Assembly (NCBI RefSeq): GCF_030758345.1
Contig: NZ_JAVAMO010000005.1
Span: forward strand, 62,001-126,000
DNA: 64,000 bases
Direction: 5' to 3'
Source: Ruegeria discodermiae
Lineage (GTDB): Bacteria > Pseudomonadota > Alphaproteobacteria > Rhodobacterales > Rhodobacteraceae
The translations under genes and the position numbers were made by a program. The notes beneath the pieces are model-generated. The model was not told the origin of the DNA. It saw only the letters and a list, made by a program, of their open reading frames with translations, and ran no database searches. Shown here in pieces: positions 18,947-31,719 of the stretch (position 1 is the first letter of the stretch; every line of letters begins with the position of its first letter).

Positions 18947-21044
18947 CATTTCAGGCGCCTATTTCCACCCGGTTTGAGCCCGGCAACCCGCACCGTCTGG
19001 GCGCGCATTTCGATGGTGGCGGCACAAACTTCGCCGTGTTTTCCGAGAACGGGCAGCAAGTCTTTCTGTGTCTCTATTCGGCTGACGGGCGCCGTGATGA
19101 ACACCGACTGCCGCTGCCTGAGCGCACGGGCAGCATCTGGCACGGCTATCTGCCGGGCCTGCAACCCGGGGCGCTATACGGTTATCGCGTTGCAGGCCCT
19201 TATGATCCCGATCATGGGCATCGGTTCAACATCAACAAGCTGTTGCTTGATCCCTATGCGCGCGAGATGTCAGGTCGCTTCACCGACCATGAAGCAACAT
19301 TCGGCTATCAATTGTATGCGCCGCAGGCCGATCTGTCTTTCGACTCCCGCGACAGCGCGGCCTATGTGCCCAAATCGGTTGTCACCGACCCTGCGATCTA
19401 TACGCCCGATGCCAAGCCACTTGCACGTGGCTGGGACAACACGGTGATCTACGAGGCACATGTAAAAGGGAGCACAATCCGCAATCCCGCAGTCCCGGAA
19501 ACGCTGCGCGGCACGTTTGACGGGCTCGCCTCACCGCAGATGCTGGACCACCTGACCGCGCTGGGGATCACCACAATCGAACTACTGCCGGTGCAGGCCA
19601 TAAAATCCGAAAACGCACTGATCCGGCGCGGGTTGATCAATTACTGGGGCTACAACACGATCAACTTCTTCGCGCCCGAGCCGCGCTATCTTGGACCTGC
19701 CGGTGTGCGCGGCTTCCGCGCGATGGTAGAGCGGTTCCACGCCGCCGGGATCGAGGTGATCCTGGACGTGGTCTATAACCACTCGGCCGAGGGCGATCAC
19801 CTTGGCCCGACGCTGTCGTTCCGGGGCCTCGACAATGCTGCCTATTACCGGCTGCTGGACGGCCAGCCGCGCTATTATGTCAACGACACCGGATGCGGCA
19901 ACACGCTGGATGTGCGCCACCCGATCGTGACACGCCTGATCCTTGACAGCCTGCGGCACTGGGTTGAGGTCATGGGGGTCGACGGGTTCCGCTTTGATCT
20001 GGCCACCACGCTCTGCCGCGAGGATCACGGTTTTGATCGGCGCGGCGGGTTTCTGGATGCGCTGCGTCAGGACCCTGTTCTGAGCGCCGTCAAGCTGATC
20101 GCCGAACCCTGGGACATCGGCCCCGGAGGGTATCAGCTCGGCAGTTTCCCTGCCGAATTTGCCGAGTGGAACGACCGGTTCCGCGATACTGTGCGCCGGT
20201 TCTGGCGCGGCGACCGGCAGGGCGCACAGGATCTGGGATCGGCACTGCTGGGCTCGGCCGATATCTTCGATACCCAAGGCAGGCGGGTCTGGTCTTCGAT
20301 CAATTTCGCCGCTGCACATGATGGGTTTACCCTGACCGATACCACCCGTTACGTGCAGCGCCACAATCATGCCAATGGTGAAAACAACCACGATGGCCAC
20401 CATGCCAATTTCAGCGAGAATTTCGGCGTTGAGGGCCCAACCGACGACCCCGGCATCACCGCAGCGCGGCTCAGGCGACAGCGCAACCTGCTCGCAACCA
20501 CGCTGCTGTCGCAGGGCACGCCAATGCTGCTGGCTGGGGATGAGGGCGGTCATTCCAAGCGTGGCAACAACAACAGCTATTGTCAGGACAACGAGGTCAA
20601 CTGGATCGACTGGAACACGCTGGACACTGATCTGATCGCCTTCACCGCCGCCCTGACCCGGTTTCGCCGCGACCATCGGGTGCTGCGGCAAAGTAACTTC
20701 CTGCATGGGGCCACCAGAACCTCGGACAGCAAACCCGATGTGGAGTGGCGCGACTTTGACGGCAGCGCGCTGAACTGGCGCGATCCGGGGCTGGCCTGCC
20801 TGTGCCTGCACCTGCGTGGCAATGCCGAAACCCTGCACGGCGCCGCCGAAACGGATGAGGTCCTGCTGGCCTTCAACCGGACCGACGATCCGCAGGAGCT
20901 AATCCTGCCGCCTGCCCCACGAAGCTGGGTGCGCGAGATTGACACCTCGGTGATGCAGCAGCGGCGACTGTCCGTGCCGGGTGCCTCAATCGTGGTTCCG
21001 CCCCACGCGATTGCTGCCTTTTGTCTGTCCGAAGAGACAGCGGA

Positions 21045-21048
<4 letters not shown>
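18943..21048 (+). CDS. glgX: Glycogen debranching enzyme GlgX
   Basis: A 701-residue GH13 isoamylase-type enzyme that removes the short limit branches left by GlgP. CBM48 occupies about residues 10-110 (FDGGGTNFAVFSENGQQVFLCLYS). In the barrel are VILDVVYNHSAEGDHLGPTLSFRG, FRFDLATTLCRE (nucleophile), KLIAEPWDIGPGGYQ (acid/base) and INFAAAHDGFTLTD. ATG 18943 overlaps the glgA stop (ATGA), which fixes the start. Length is near the bacterial GlgX norm. Confidence 0.96.
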
Positions 21049-24664
<3,616 letters not shown>

Positions 24665-24669
24665 GGGGG

Positions 24670-24688
24670 AAGGTCCATCTCAGACCTT
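24670..24688. terminator. Possible weak bidirectional hairpin between pgm and the sulfonate operon
   Basis: AAGGTC (24670-24675) pairs with GACCTT (24683-24688) across seven bases. It overlaps the stop codon of the minus-strand gene at 24680. No long T run follows on either strand. Confidence 0.25.
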
Positions 24689-25780
24689 TGCGGCTTCCAC
24701 CGAGGTGGCCCCGATCTGGGCTAGGGCGATGGACATCTCATCGCTCAATACATCCCAGAGCTGGCCCAACCCCGCCTCTCCCCGCGCCGCAATCGCGAAT
24801 TGCATGATACGACCAAAAAAGACGAAATCCGCACCGGTAACGAGGGCCTTGAGCGCGTCCTCGCCCGAGCGCAGCCCGCTGTCGTAAAACAACGGATACC
24901 CGGCCCCGACCGCCTTGCGGATATCAGACAGGGCCGAAATGGGTGCTGGCGCGCTATCCAACTGGCGCGCGCCATGGCTTGAGACCTGAATGGCATCGAC
25001 GCCCGCCTCTTTCAGGGCCACGGCATCCTCGGGATCAAGCACACCTTTGACAACCAGATTGCCGCGCCACATATCGCGCAGCCGCGCGAGCGTGTCCCAA
25101 TTCGCTTTGGCCCGGCTTTCGGTCCGGTCGAAGCTGTAGCCCGCCATCTGGAAATTCGCCATCTGGGGACGCCCCTGCGCCAGCGTGGATAGTGACCAGC
25201 GGGGATGCAGGGCGAAATCCAGAAACTGGCGCGGACCGATGCGGAAGGGCATGGTGAACCCGTGGCGCAACTCGCGCGGGCGGCGACCCACCTCCGGTAC
25301 ATCCACTGTCAGGACCAGCGTTTCATATCCCGCATCCCGCGCCCGTTCCGCCAGCTTGAACGTGCCCGCGCCATCGCCGCTGAAATAAAGCTGGAACCAG
25401 GCATTGCCCTGCGCGACCTCGATCATCTCTTCCATGGGGGTTGAGGCAACGGTCGACACCCCCAGCGGCACCGAATACCGCGCCGCCAGACGGGCCAGCA
25501 TCAGATCGGCACCCGGGGAGGCAAGGTTGCACATGCCCATGGGCGCGATGCCAAACGGGCGCTGCGCGGGCTTACCAAACAGGGTCGTCGACAGCGATCT
25601 GTCACTGACATCGCGCAGGATGCGCGGGCGCAGGGTCAGGGCATCCAGCGCCGCGCGGTCGCGGGCTGCGCCCGCCTCTGCCCCTGCGGCACCGTCGATA
25701 TAGTCAAACACCATCCACGGCAGACGCCGCCGTGCAAGACGGCGGGCGTCTTCGGCGCTGTGGATAGCGCTGGTTGACAT
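24680..25780 (-). CDS. slcD: FMN-dependent alpha-hydroxyacid dehydrogenase, probable sulfolactate dehydrogenase (SlcD-like)
   Basis: A 366-residue (S)-2-hydroxyacid oxidase/lactate dehydrogenase family barrel. FDYIDGAAGAEAG near residue 25, PFGIAPMGMCNL near 75, WFQLYF near 128, K245 (FMN), H269 and R272 of the active site, and a C-terminal GADFVFFGRIMQFAIAARGEAGL are seen. The usual SNHGGRQLD signature reads SSHGARQLD (267-275), keeping the catalytic His and Arg. It is the last gene of an operon whose preceding genes decarboxylate sulfopyruvate, so its likely job is oxidation of sulfolactate to sulfopyruvate, passing electrons to the respiratory chain. The gene symbol rests on context. It overlaps comE by one base. 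Confidence 0.72.
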   Translation of the reverse strand: MSTSAIHSAEDARRLARRRLPWMVFDYIDGAAGAEAGAARDRAALDALTLRPRILRDVSDRSLSTTLFGKPAQRPFGIAPMGMCNLASPGADLMLARLAARYSVPLGVSTVASTPMEEMIEVAQGNAWFQLYFSGDGAGTFKLAERARDAGYETLVLTVDVPEVGRRPRELRHGFTMPFRIGPRQFLDFALHPRWSLSTLAQGRPQMANFQMAGYSFDRTESRAKANWDTLARLRDMWRGNLVVKGVLDPEDAVALKEAGVDAIQVSSHGARQLDSAPAPISALSDIRKAVGAGYPLFYDSGLRSGEDALKALVTGADFVFFGRIMQFAIAARGEAGLGQLWDVLSDEMSIALAQIGATSVEAAKV

Positions 25781-26334
25781 CAGGCCTGAACGGCCTTCAT
25801 GAAGCGGTCGCGGATCACCACCGGGTCCATGGTGATCACCGGGTTCTTGGCGTTGCCGCTATCGCATTTGACGACGATTACATGCATCTTGCCACTCTCC
25901 AGCGCCTTTTGCAGAACCTCACCGGTGTCCACATCCCGGCATTCGATGACATTCTCGCAACCGCAGGCCTCGGCCACCTTGGCGAGCGAGGTCTTGAGGC
26001 CCGCATAGGTCGGCTGATCGCCGGTCGAGCCATAAGACCCGTTATCGATGATCATCAGGATATAGTTGTCCGCCACATTGTTCGCGATGGTCGGCAGGGT
26101 ACCCATATTGGTCAGGATCGAACCGTCGCCATCGATGACGATCACCGGTTTGGGCTGCGCCAGCGCCAGCCCCAGCCCGATAGACGAGGCCAGCCCCATC
26201 GTGCCCAGCATGTAGAAGTTTGTGGGCTGATCGTCGATGGCGTGCAACTCTTGGCTCGGTATACCGATGTTACAGACAACCAATTGGTCGCGCAGGATCG
26301 GAGCAATTTCTTTCAAAATCTCGGAACGGATCAT
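25780..26334 (-). CDS. comE: Sulfopyruvate decarboxylase, beta subunit
   Basis: A 184-residue ThDP-binding subunit. It has the family start IRSEILKEIAPIL, GTMGLASSIGLGLALAQ, and the ThDP motif GDGSILTNMGTL (69-80) ending in N98. With ComD it decarboxylates sulfopyruvate to sulfoacetaldehyde. ATG 26334 overlaps the comD stop as ATGA; an upstream open stretch in this frame is the shadow of comD. Phosphonopyruvate decarboxylase is the close relative, and the DHPS genes upstream decide for sulfopyruvate. Confidence 0.88.
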   Translation of the reverse strand: MIRSEILKEIAPILRDQLVVCNIGIPSQELHAIDDQPTNFYMLGTMGLASSIGLGLALAQPKPVIVIDGDGSILTNMGTLPTIANNVADNYILMIIDNGSYGSTGDQPTYAGLKTSLAKVAEACGCENVIECRDVDTGEVLQKALESGKMHVIVVKCDSGNAKNPVITMDPVVIRDRFMKAVQA

Positions 26335-26837
26335 TGGTCGCCATAGCCTCCCCAGAAATTGGCATCGGTCAGGATCGCCACGGGCTTGTTGCACATAAAG
26401 GTGTATTTCAGGATGTTGTCGAGTTCCTCGACGTCCTTCTGCCAGTGGAAGTGATAGGTCGGGATATTCATCTGCGCCAAGAGCGCCTTTGTGTGGATCG
26501 CCATCTCGACCTGACAGGCAACCGGTTCGCGCAGCTCTCCGCGATAGGAAATCAGCATCGGCAGGGGCATGCGATAATACTGGATCAGCGTCGCCAACGT
26601 GTTGAACGTCACCCCAATAGCGGTGTTCTGCATGATGATCGCTGGGCGTTTGCCGCCCATCCAGGCCCCGGCGCAAAGCCCCATACCCTCGTCTTCCTTG
26701 TTCGAGGGGATATGATAGATGTCGTCGCGCTGATCAATCTCTTCGATCACGCCAGCCAGTTGCTTGCACGGCACTGTGGTCACGAACGAGATGTCATTGG
26801 CGACAAGATCATCGGCGATCTTCTTGTCGATATTCAT
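26331..26837 (-). CDS. comD: Sulfopyruvate decarboxylase, alpha subunit
   Basis: A 168-residue PYR-domain subunit. VTTVPCKQLAGVIEEI near residue 20, SNKEDEGMGLCAGAWMGGKRPAIIMQNTAIG with the conserved catalytic-type Glu, and LISYRGELREPVACQVEM match the ComD family. Start ATG 26837 begins MNIDKKIADDLV; the open frame upstream runs into the usp gene and is not conserved. Works with ComE, four-base overlap. Confidence 0.88.
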   Translation of the reverse strand: MNIDKKIADDLVANDISFVTTVPCKQLAGVIEEIDQRDDIYHIPSNKEDEGMGLCAGAWMGGKRPAIIMQNTAIGVTFNTLATLIQYYRMPLPMLISYRGELREPVACQVEMAIHTKALLAQMNIPTYHFHWQKDVEELDNILKYTFMCNKPVAILTDANFWGGYGDQ

Positions 26838-26881
26838 TGTCTGGTTTGCCTTTTCGGTTCGAGGCGCAAATCGCGCCTTCT

Positions 26882-27298
26882 TCAGGGTTGAGAATTGCGT
26901 TGGACATGCACCGCGCAATGGGCGTGCCGAACCACGCGCGCGGCGGTGGAGCCGAGGAAATAGTCGCTCAGGCCGGGTTTATGCGAGCCGATCACGATGC
27001 AATCGACCTCATTTGCGTTGGCGTAGTCGATGATGGTGCGCGCCGTGTGACCCTTGATGATCTCGGGCGTGATCCCTTCCGCGCCGCCAAGTTTTTCCTC
27101 CAGCAGTAGTCTTGCCTTTGCAAAGCCCTCGTTGACGAGGGTCTTGTCCAGATAGGCGCTCGCCGAGCCTTGCGGCGTCTCATAGACATGCAGCGCGATG
27201 ATTTCGCAGGCGCTGCCACCAAGGGCCCGCGCCACCTTGAGCGTATGTTGCGAAATGTCGTGATCCAGCGCCATCGGGACCAGAATTTTACTATACAT
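26882..27298 (-). CDS. Universal stress protein (UspA) family
   Basis: A 138-residue single-domain Usp. MYSKILVPMALD at the start and CIVIGSHKPGLSDYFLGSTAARVVRHAHCAVHV at the end match the ATP-binding G-x2-G-x9-G(S/T) type. It sits inside the sulfonate operon between hpsP and comD with GGAGACAGGAC before its ATG, so it is expressed with the pathway. A Usp gene in DHPS clusters is known from other roseobacters to my knowledge, but its part in the pathway is not known. Confidence 0.88.
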   Translation of the reverse strand: MYSKILVPMALDHDISQHTLKVARALGGSACEIIALHVYETPQGSASAYLDKTLVNEGFAKARLLLEEKLGGAEGITPEIIKGHTARTIIDYANANEVDCIVIGSHKPGLSDYFLGSTAARVVRHAHCAVHVQRNSQP

Positions 27299-27328
27299 GT
27301 CCTGTCTCCATCGGGTGTTCGGTGTTCT

Positions 27329-28309
27329 CTATGCCCATGGTGTTAACACGATTTTCGGGGCAGCGACCGCACCGGCGCGCAAATTCTGGAACGCTTCGAA
27401 CCCGTCGGAGAGCGGGCGTTCCTCGATCCAGTCCAGCGCGCCGAGCCGACCGTCAAAGATGGCCTGCGCGGTGTCGCGAAAATCCTGCGCCGTGTAGGTA
27501 TAGGTGCCGATGAAGCGGATCTCCTGCAGGGTCATCCGGCGGATGTCGAGCCCGCCACGATCCTCGCCAAGGCCCACATGGGCGATCACACCGCCCGGTG
27601 CGGTATGTTCCGAGGCCACCGCACGCGTCGCGGAATAGCCCACCGCGTCAATCACCACCTCATAGAGTCCTTCGGGCTGGGCCAGCACATCCTGTCCGCA
27701 GTGATCCTGCAAATAGGCGCGGCGCATCTCGTTGGGTTCGGTGATCACCACATCCTCGATCCCCATCGCTTTCAACGCCAGCGCAGCAGCAAGGCCGATC
27801 GCCCCGCCGCCGATCACCAGTGCGCGGGCCTGCGCGCCGCGGTGCAGGCTCTCCACAGCCAGTCTGACCGCGTGCCAGCTGACGGCCAGTGGTTCTGCCA
27901 GCGCGGCCTTGGCCAGTGAAATCCCTTCGGGCACTTCGACCAGATTGGTGTCGGGCATGGCAACGTATTGCGCAAACGCCCCCTCGCGCGGGGGCATCGA
28001 GATGATCTGGCGGTCCGGGCAGATATTCTCACGCCCCGACCGACACGCAGCGCAGATGCCGCAGCAGACCAGCGGGTTGATCGTGACACGGGTGCCATCG
28101 CGCGCACCGCCAACAATGACCCCCGCTGCCTCATGCCCGAGTATCAGCGGCGCAGGGCGGCGCGCGTCATGGCCCAGGTAAGCATGCATGTCCGAGCCGC
28201 AGATGCCAACAGCCTCGACCCGGATCAGATGCTCTGCCTCACGCGGAACTGCGTCCGGCACCTCGCGATAGCCCATCTGTTCCACACCATCATACACAAG
28301 CGCCTTCAT
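27329..28309 (-). CDS. hpsP: Zinc-dependent alcohol dehydrogenase, DHPS dehydrogenase HpsP
   Basis: A 326-residue medium-chain dehydrogenase. Catalytic zinc residues C37 (GICGSD), H59 and E60 (GHEAAG) and structural zinc cysteines C83, C86, C89 and C97 are all present. The Rossmann motif is VIGGGAIGLAAAL. By context it is HpsP, which with HpsO interconverts the DHPS enantiomers by oxidation and reduction at carbon 2, so that HpsN gets the (R) form. It overlaps hpsO by four bases. Confidence 0.85.
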   Translation of the reverse strand: MKALVYDGVEQMGYREVPDAVPREAEHLIRVEAVGICGSDMHAYLGHDARRPAPLILGHEAAGVIVGGARDGTRVTINPLVCCGICAACRSGRENICPDRQIISMPPREGAFAQYVAMPDTNLVEVPEGISLAKAALAEPLAVSWHAVRLAVESLHRGAQARALVIGGGAIGLAAALALKAMGIEDVVITEPNEMRRAYLQDHCGQDVLAQPEGLYEVVIDAVGYSATRAVASEHTAPGGVIAHVGLGEDRGGLDIRRMTLQEIRFIGTYTYTAQDFRDTAQAIFDGRLGALDWIEERPLSDGFEAFQNLRAGAVAAPKIVLTPWA

Positions 28310-29067
28310 TTCGCGGTGAACCCCCCGTCAACCATCAGGACCTGCCCGGTCACGTAGCTGGAGGCGTCCGAGCACAGGAACAGGATCGGCCCATCCATAT
28401 CCTCCATCCGCCCGTTGCGCTTCACGCAGGTTTGCGCCGCGTTGCGTGCCGCGCGGTCCGCGTCGTCAAAGACCGCCTGCGTCAACTCGGTCGGAAAGAA
28501 CCCCGGGCCGATTGCGTTGGCGGTGATGCCGTCGCCTGACCAGGCCTCGGCCATGGCGCGAGTCAGTTGAGCGATGCCCCCTTTGGAGGCGCCATAGGCC
28601 ACGCCGCCAGGAAAGGCCCGTGTGGTCTGCAAGGAGGCGAAGTTGACGATCCGGCCCCAGCCTTTTTCTTTCATCGCAGGCACCAGCGCCTGGCTCAGAA
28701 AAAACGGTGCGGTGAGGTTCAGCGCCAGCGTCTGATCCCAGCCTTTCGCACTCACCTCATCCGCCATCTCGCGCGTGTTCACCCCCGCCGCATGAATGAC
28801 GATATCCGGCGGGCCGAAGTTTGCGTCCACGTTCGCCACCAACCCATCCAGCCCGTCCCGATCAGACACATCCGCGACAACGCCGGCGGCATCCGGGCCA
28901 ATCTCGGCGCAGAGGCCATCCAGCGCATCCTGCCGCCGGGCGAGGCCAACGACGCGCGCCCCGGCCCGTGCCAGAACCAGCGCCGCGCGCCGCCCCAGGC
29001 CCGAGCTTGCCCCGGTCACAAGAGCCACCCGACCGGTCAGATCAAAGAGCGCCCTCGGGTCAGCCAT
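28306..29067 (-). CDS. hpsO: Short-chain dehydrogenase, DHPS 2-dehydrogenase HpsO
   Basis: A 253-residue classical SDR. VALVTGASSGLGRR is the NAD-binding loop, IVIHAAG replaces NNAG, and AYGASKGG carries the YxxxK pair; the C-terminus YVTGQVLMVDGGFTAK is typical. Start ATG 29067 begins MADPRALFDLTGR; the open frame upstream lies inside hpsN. It overlaps hpsN by eight bases. Substrate is assigned from the hpsN-hpsO-hpsP order. Confidence 0.85.
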   Translation of the reverse strand: MADPRALFDLTGRVALVTGASSGLGRRAALVLARAGARVVGLARRQDALDGLCAEIGPDAAGVVADVSDRDGLDGLVANVDANFGPPDIVIHAAGVNTREMADEVSAKGWDQTLALNLTAPFFLSQALVPAMKEKGWGRIVNFASLQTTRAFPGGVAYGASKGGIAQLTRAMAEAWSGDGITANAIGPGFFPTELTQAVFDDADRAARNAAQTCVKRNGRMEDMDGPILFLCSDASSYVTGQVLMVDGGFTAK

Positions 29068-30367
29068 CTGCGGACAGGTCGAATTGCTCGTCCGGAAAAT
29101 ACTTGGCCAGCCGCACATCAGCCGCGCGGGCATGCCCTTCCATGCCCTCCAGCCGCGAGATACGCGCGGTGGCTTCGGCGACCGACTTCGAGCCTTCGCG
29201 CGTGGCGCGCTGCCAGGTGACGATCTTCATATACTTGTGGACGCTCAGACCACCAGTATAGCTGGCCGCCCCCGAGGTCGGCAGCACGTGGTTGGTTCCC
29301 GTGGCCTTGTCGCCATAAGACACCGTCGTCTCCTCGCCCAAAAACAGCGAGCCATAGCAGGTCAGACGGTCCAGCCACCAATCCAGATCCTCGGCCTGCA
29401 CGGTCAGATGCTCGGGCGCGTAGTCATCCGAACAGGCCGCCATTTCCTCGCGATCCCCACACAGGATCACCTCGGCATAGTCGCGCCAGGCGGCAAAGGC
29501 GTTGTCGCGGTTCACCTCGGGCAGATCGTGGATCAGCGTCGGCACCAGTTCCATGACCTTCTCGGCCACTGCCCGGTCATCGGTCACCAGCCAGACCGGC
29601 GAGTTGTAGCCATGTTCGGCCTGGCTGACCAAATCGGTCGCCACCACAAACGGGTCCGAAGCTCCGTCGGCCAGAACAAGACTGTCGGTGGGGCCTGCGA
29701 TCATGTCGATGCCGACGCGGCCGAACAGGATGCGCTTGGCTTCGGCGACAAACTGGTTTCCGGGACCGACAAGGATGTTGGCCTTGGGCAGCCCGAACAG
29801 ACCATAAGTCATTGTGGCAACGCCCTGCACGCCACCCATCGCCAGGATCTTGTCGGCGCCGCAGATATGCGCGGCATAGACGATCGCCGGGGCAACCCCG
29901 ACGTCGGGCCGGGGCGGCGAACAGGCGGTGATATGGCGACAACCTGCAACCTTCGCCGTGGTCACCGTCATGATGGCGCTGGCGATATGGCTATAACGCC
30001 CGCCGGGCACGTAGCAGCCCGCCGCATCCACCGGGATGGCTTTCTGACCCGCGACAAAGCCCGGCACGATTTCCAGTTCGACATCCGACAGCGTTGCCTT
30101 CTGGGTTTCGGCAAAGCGACGGACATTGTCATGGGCAAAGCGAATGTCAGCCTTCAGCTTTTCGGGCACCAGCGCACAGGCGGCCTCGATCTCTTCGGGC
30201 GAAAGCAGGACGCTGCCCTCATAACGGTCAAATTTCTTGGCATATTCCAACGCCTTATCATCGCCGCCCGCCTCGATCTCTTCGAGGATCGTCTTCACTG
30301 TCTCATGGACTTCGGACGCATGGGATTGCGCGGTCAGGGTTGCCTTTTTCAGGTATTCACGAGGCAT
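29060..30367 (-). CDS. hpsN: Sulfopropanediol 3-dehydrogenase HpsN
   Basis: A 435-residue member of the histidinol dehydrogenase family. HpsN oxidises (R)-DHPS in two NAD-dependent steps to (R)-sulfolactate. Family residues are in place: Q249 and H252 (SQAEHG), catalytic E319 and H320 (YAPEHLTV), D353 (GDKATGTNHVLPT) and H377 (LSVHKY). It cannot be a biosynthetic HisD by context: it lies between a TRAP transporter and two more sulfonate dehydrogenases and is followed by ComDE. ATG 30367 has AGGACC eight bases before it; a TTG at 30373 is the alternative. Confidence 0.92.
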   Translation of the reverse strand: MPREYLKKATLTAQSHASEVHETVKTILEEIEAGGDDKALEYAKKFDRYEGSVLLSPEEIEAACALVPEKLKADIRFAHDNVRRFAETQKATLSDVELEIVPGFVAGQKAIPVDAAGCYVPGGRYSHIASAIMTVTTAKVAGCRHITACSPPRPDVGVAPAIVYAAHICGADKILAMGGVQGVATMTYGLFGLPKANILVGPGNQFVAEAKRILFGRVGIDMIAGPTDSLVLADGASDPFVVATDLVSQAEHGYNSPVWLVTDDRAVAEKVMELVPTLIHDLPEVNRDNAFAAWRDYAEVILCGDREEMAACSDDYAPEHLTVQAEDLDWWLDRLTCYGSLFLGEETTVSYGDKATGTNHVLPTSGAASYTGGLSVHKYMKIVTWQRATREGSKSVAEATARISRLEGMEGHARAADVRLAKYFPDEQFDLSADG

Positions 30368-30379
30368 ATTCAACAGGTC

Positions 30380-31708
30380 CTATTGGTAGATTTCTGGAAG
30401 CAAGGTGGTCGAAACCGCAGGAATATAGGCGATCAGAAGCACCACGATCAGCATAGTCAATACGAAGGGCACGGCCCGGGCGGCAATCTTCAGAATCGAC
30501 TCGCCGGTAATGCCAGATACGACAAACAGGTTCAGACCCAGCGGTGGTGTGATAAAGCCAACGCCCAGTGCGGTGATCATCATGATGCAGAACTGAATCT
30601 CGTTCATGCCGATATTGTCCGCCAGAGGTTTCAGGATCGGCGCCAGGATCACGATGTTTGGCGTCGTCTCCATCACGCAGCCCGCCGCGATCAGAATACC
30701 GATCATCAGCAGGATCAACAGATAGGGATCATCGGTCAGCGATGTGATCGAGGCCACGAAGCCCTGCGGCACACCCATGATCGCCAGTGCTTCAGCCAGC
30801 GGGGCCGAGAATGCGATGATCGGCAGGATGACGCCGTTCACTTTGGCCGAGCTCACCAGCATCGAGGGGAAATCCGCCAGCGTCAGCGTGCGCAGGATGA
30901 AACCCATCGCGATGGTGACGACCACCGCCGTGGCGCCCGCTTCGGTCGGGGTCAGGCGGCCCGAGAAGATACCGTAGAAAATGATGCCCGGCACGATGAA
31001 GGCATACCATCCGGATTTCAGCGCCTTGCCCAGATTGGCCAGCCATTCGCCCCAGGTCATCATGCCACCACCCTCATAAGCGTAGAGACGGTTCATGATG
31101 ATGTTGGTCACAAGGATCGATACCAGAATGGCCAGACCGGGAATCAGCGCCGCGAGGAACAATGTCGAAGCCGAGATGCCCAGAACCAGACCGATGATGA
31201 TATAGGCGATCGACGGCGGGATCAGGATGCCGGTACAGGCCCCCGCCGCCACCAATGCGCAGGCATAGGGGCGCGGATAGCCGCTTTCGACCAGACGGTC
31301 GATGGTCATGCGACCCACGGCGGCAGCGCCTGCCGCGTCAGAGCCCGAGATGGCGGCGAACATGCCGCAGACTAGAACCGTGGCCGAACCGAAACCGCCC
31401 TTGGCAAAGCAGGTCAGCGCCTCAGCCACGTCGAGAAACTTGCGCGACAGCCCAGTGCGGACCAGCACGTCGCCGGTCAGGATAAAGAGCGGCACGGCGG
31501 TCAGCGCAAAAGCGTCGATGCCGGTGAACAAGCTCTCGCCCACAAGGCTGAGCGGCAGATCGCCGGACATGATCAGCATAACAATCGCCGCCGAGCCGAT
31601 AGCAGCCCAGACCGGCACGGCCAGTGCGATCAGCGCCACGAACATCATGACCGGCACATAGAAATCCCAGCCGAGCTCGACCGTCTGATTCAGAGAATTC
31701 CAAAGCAT
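30380..31708 (-). CDS. hpsM: TRAP transporter large membrane subunit (DctM type), DHPS uptake
   Basis: A 442-residue membrane protein with about twelve hydrophobic segments, including VPLFILTGDVLVRTGLSRKFLDVAEAL near residue 75 and the FAAISGSDAAGAAAVG motif near 115, standard for DctM. It is the sodium-coupled permease of a tripartite ATP-independent periplasmic transporter. Gene order hpsK-hpsL-hpsM-hpsN gives the substrate. Ends 12 bp before the hpsN start. Confidence 0.9.
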   Translation of the reverse strand: MLWNSLNQTVELGWDFYVPVMMFVALIALAVPVWAAIGSAAIVMLIMSGDLPLSLVGESLFTGIDAFALTAVPLFILTGDVLVRTGLSRKFLDVAEALTCFAKGGFGSATVLVCGMFAAISGSDAAGAAAVGRMTIDRLVESGYPRPYACALVAAGACTGILIPPSIAYIIIGLVLGISASTLFLAALIPGLAILVSILVTNIIMNRLYAYEGGGMMTWGEWLANLGKALKSGWYAFIVPGIIFYGIFSGRLTPTEAGATAVVVTIAMGFILRTLTLADFPSMLVSSAKVNGVILPIIAFSAPLAEALAIMGVPQGFVASITSLTDDPYLLILLMIGILIAAGCVMETTPNIVILAPILKPLADNIGMNEIQFCIMMITALGVGFITPPLGLNLFVVSGITGESILKIAARAVPFVLTMLIVVLLIAYIPAVSTTLLPEIYQ

Positions 31709-31719
31709 TGCCTATCCTC

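Noticed and set aside
25780-26676. A 298-residue frame starting at 26676 as one long comE protein
   Set aside because: The first 114 residues are the shadow of comD and look non-coding; the ThDP subunit begins at the ATG at 26334, which overlaps the comD stop.
29060-30367. Biosynthetic histidinol dehydrogenase HisD
   Set aside because: No other histidine genes are nearby and it lies inside the DHPS uptake and catabolism operon; HpsN belongs to the same family.
28796-31375. A long plus-strand frame (859 residues) antisense to hpsO-hpsN-hpsM
   Set aside because: High His/Arg/Gln content and lack of any domain mark it as a GC-rich antisense shadow of well-supported genes.
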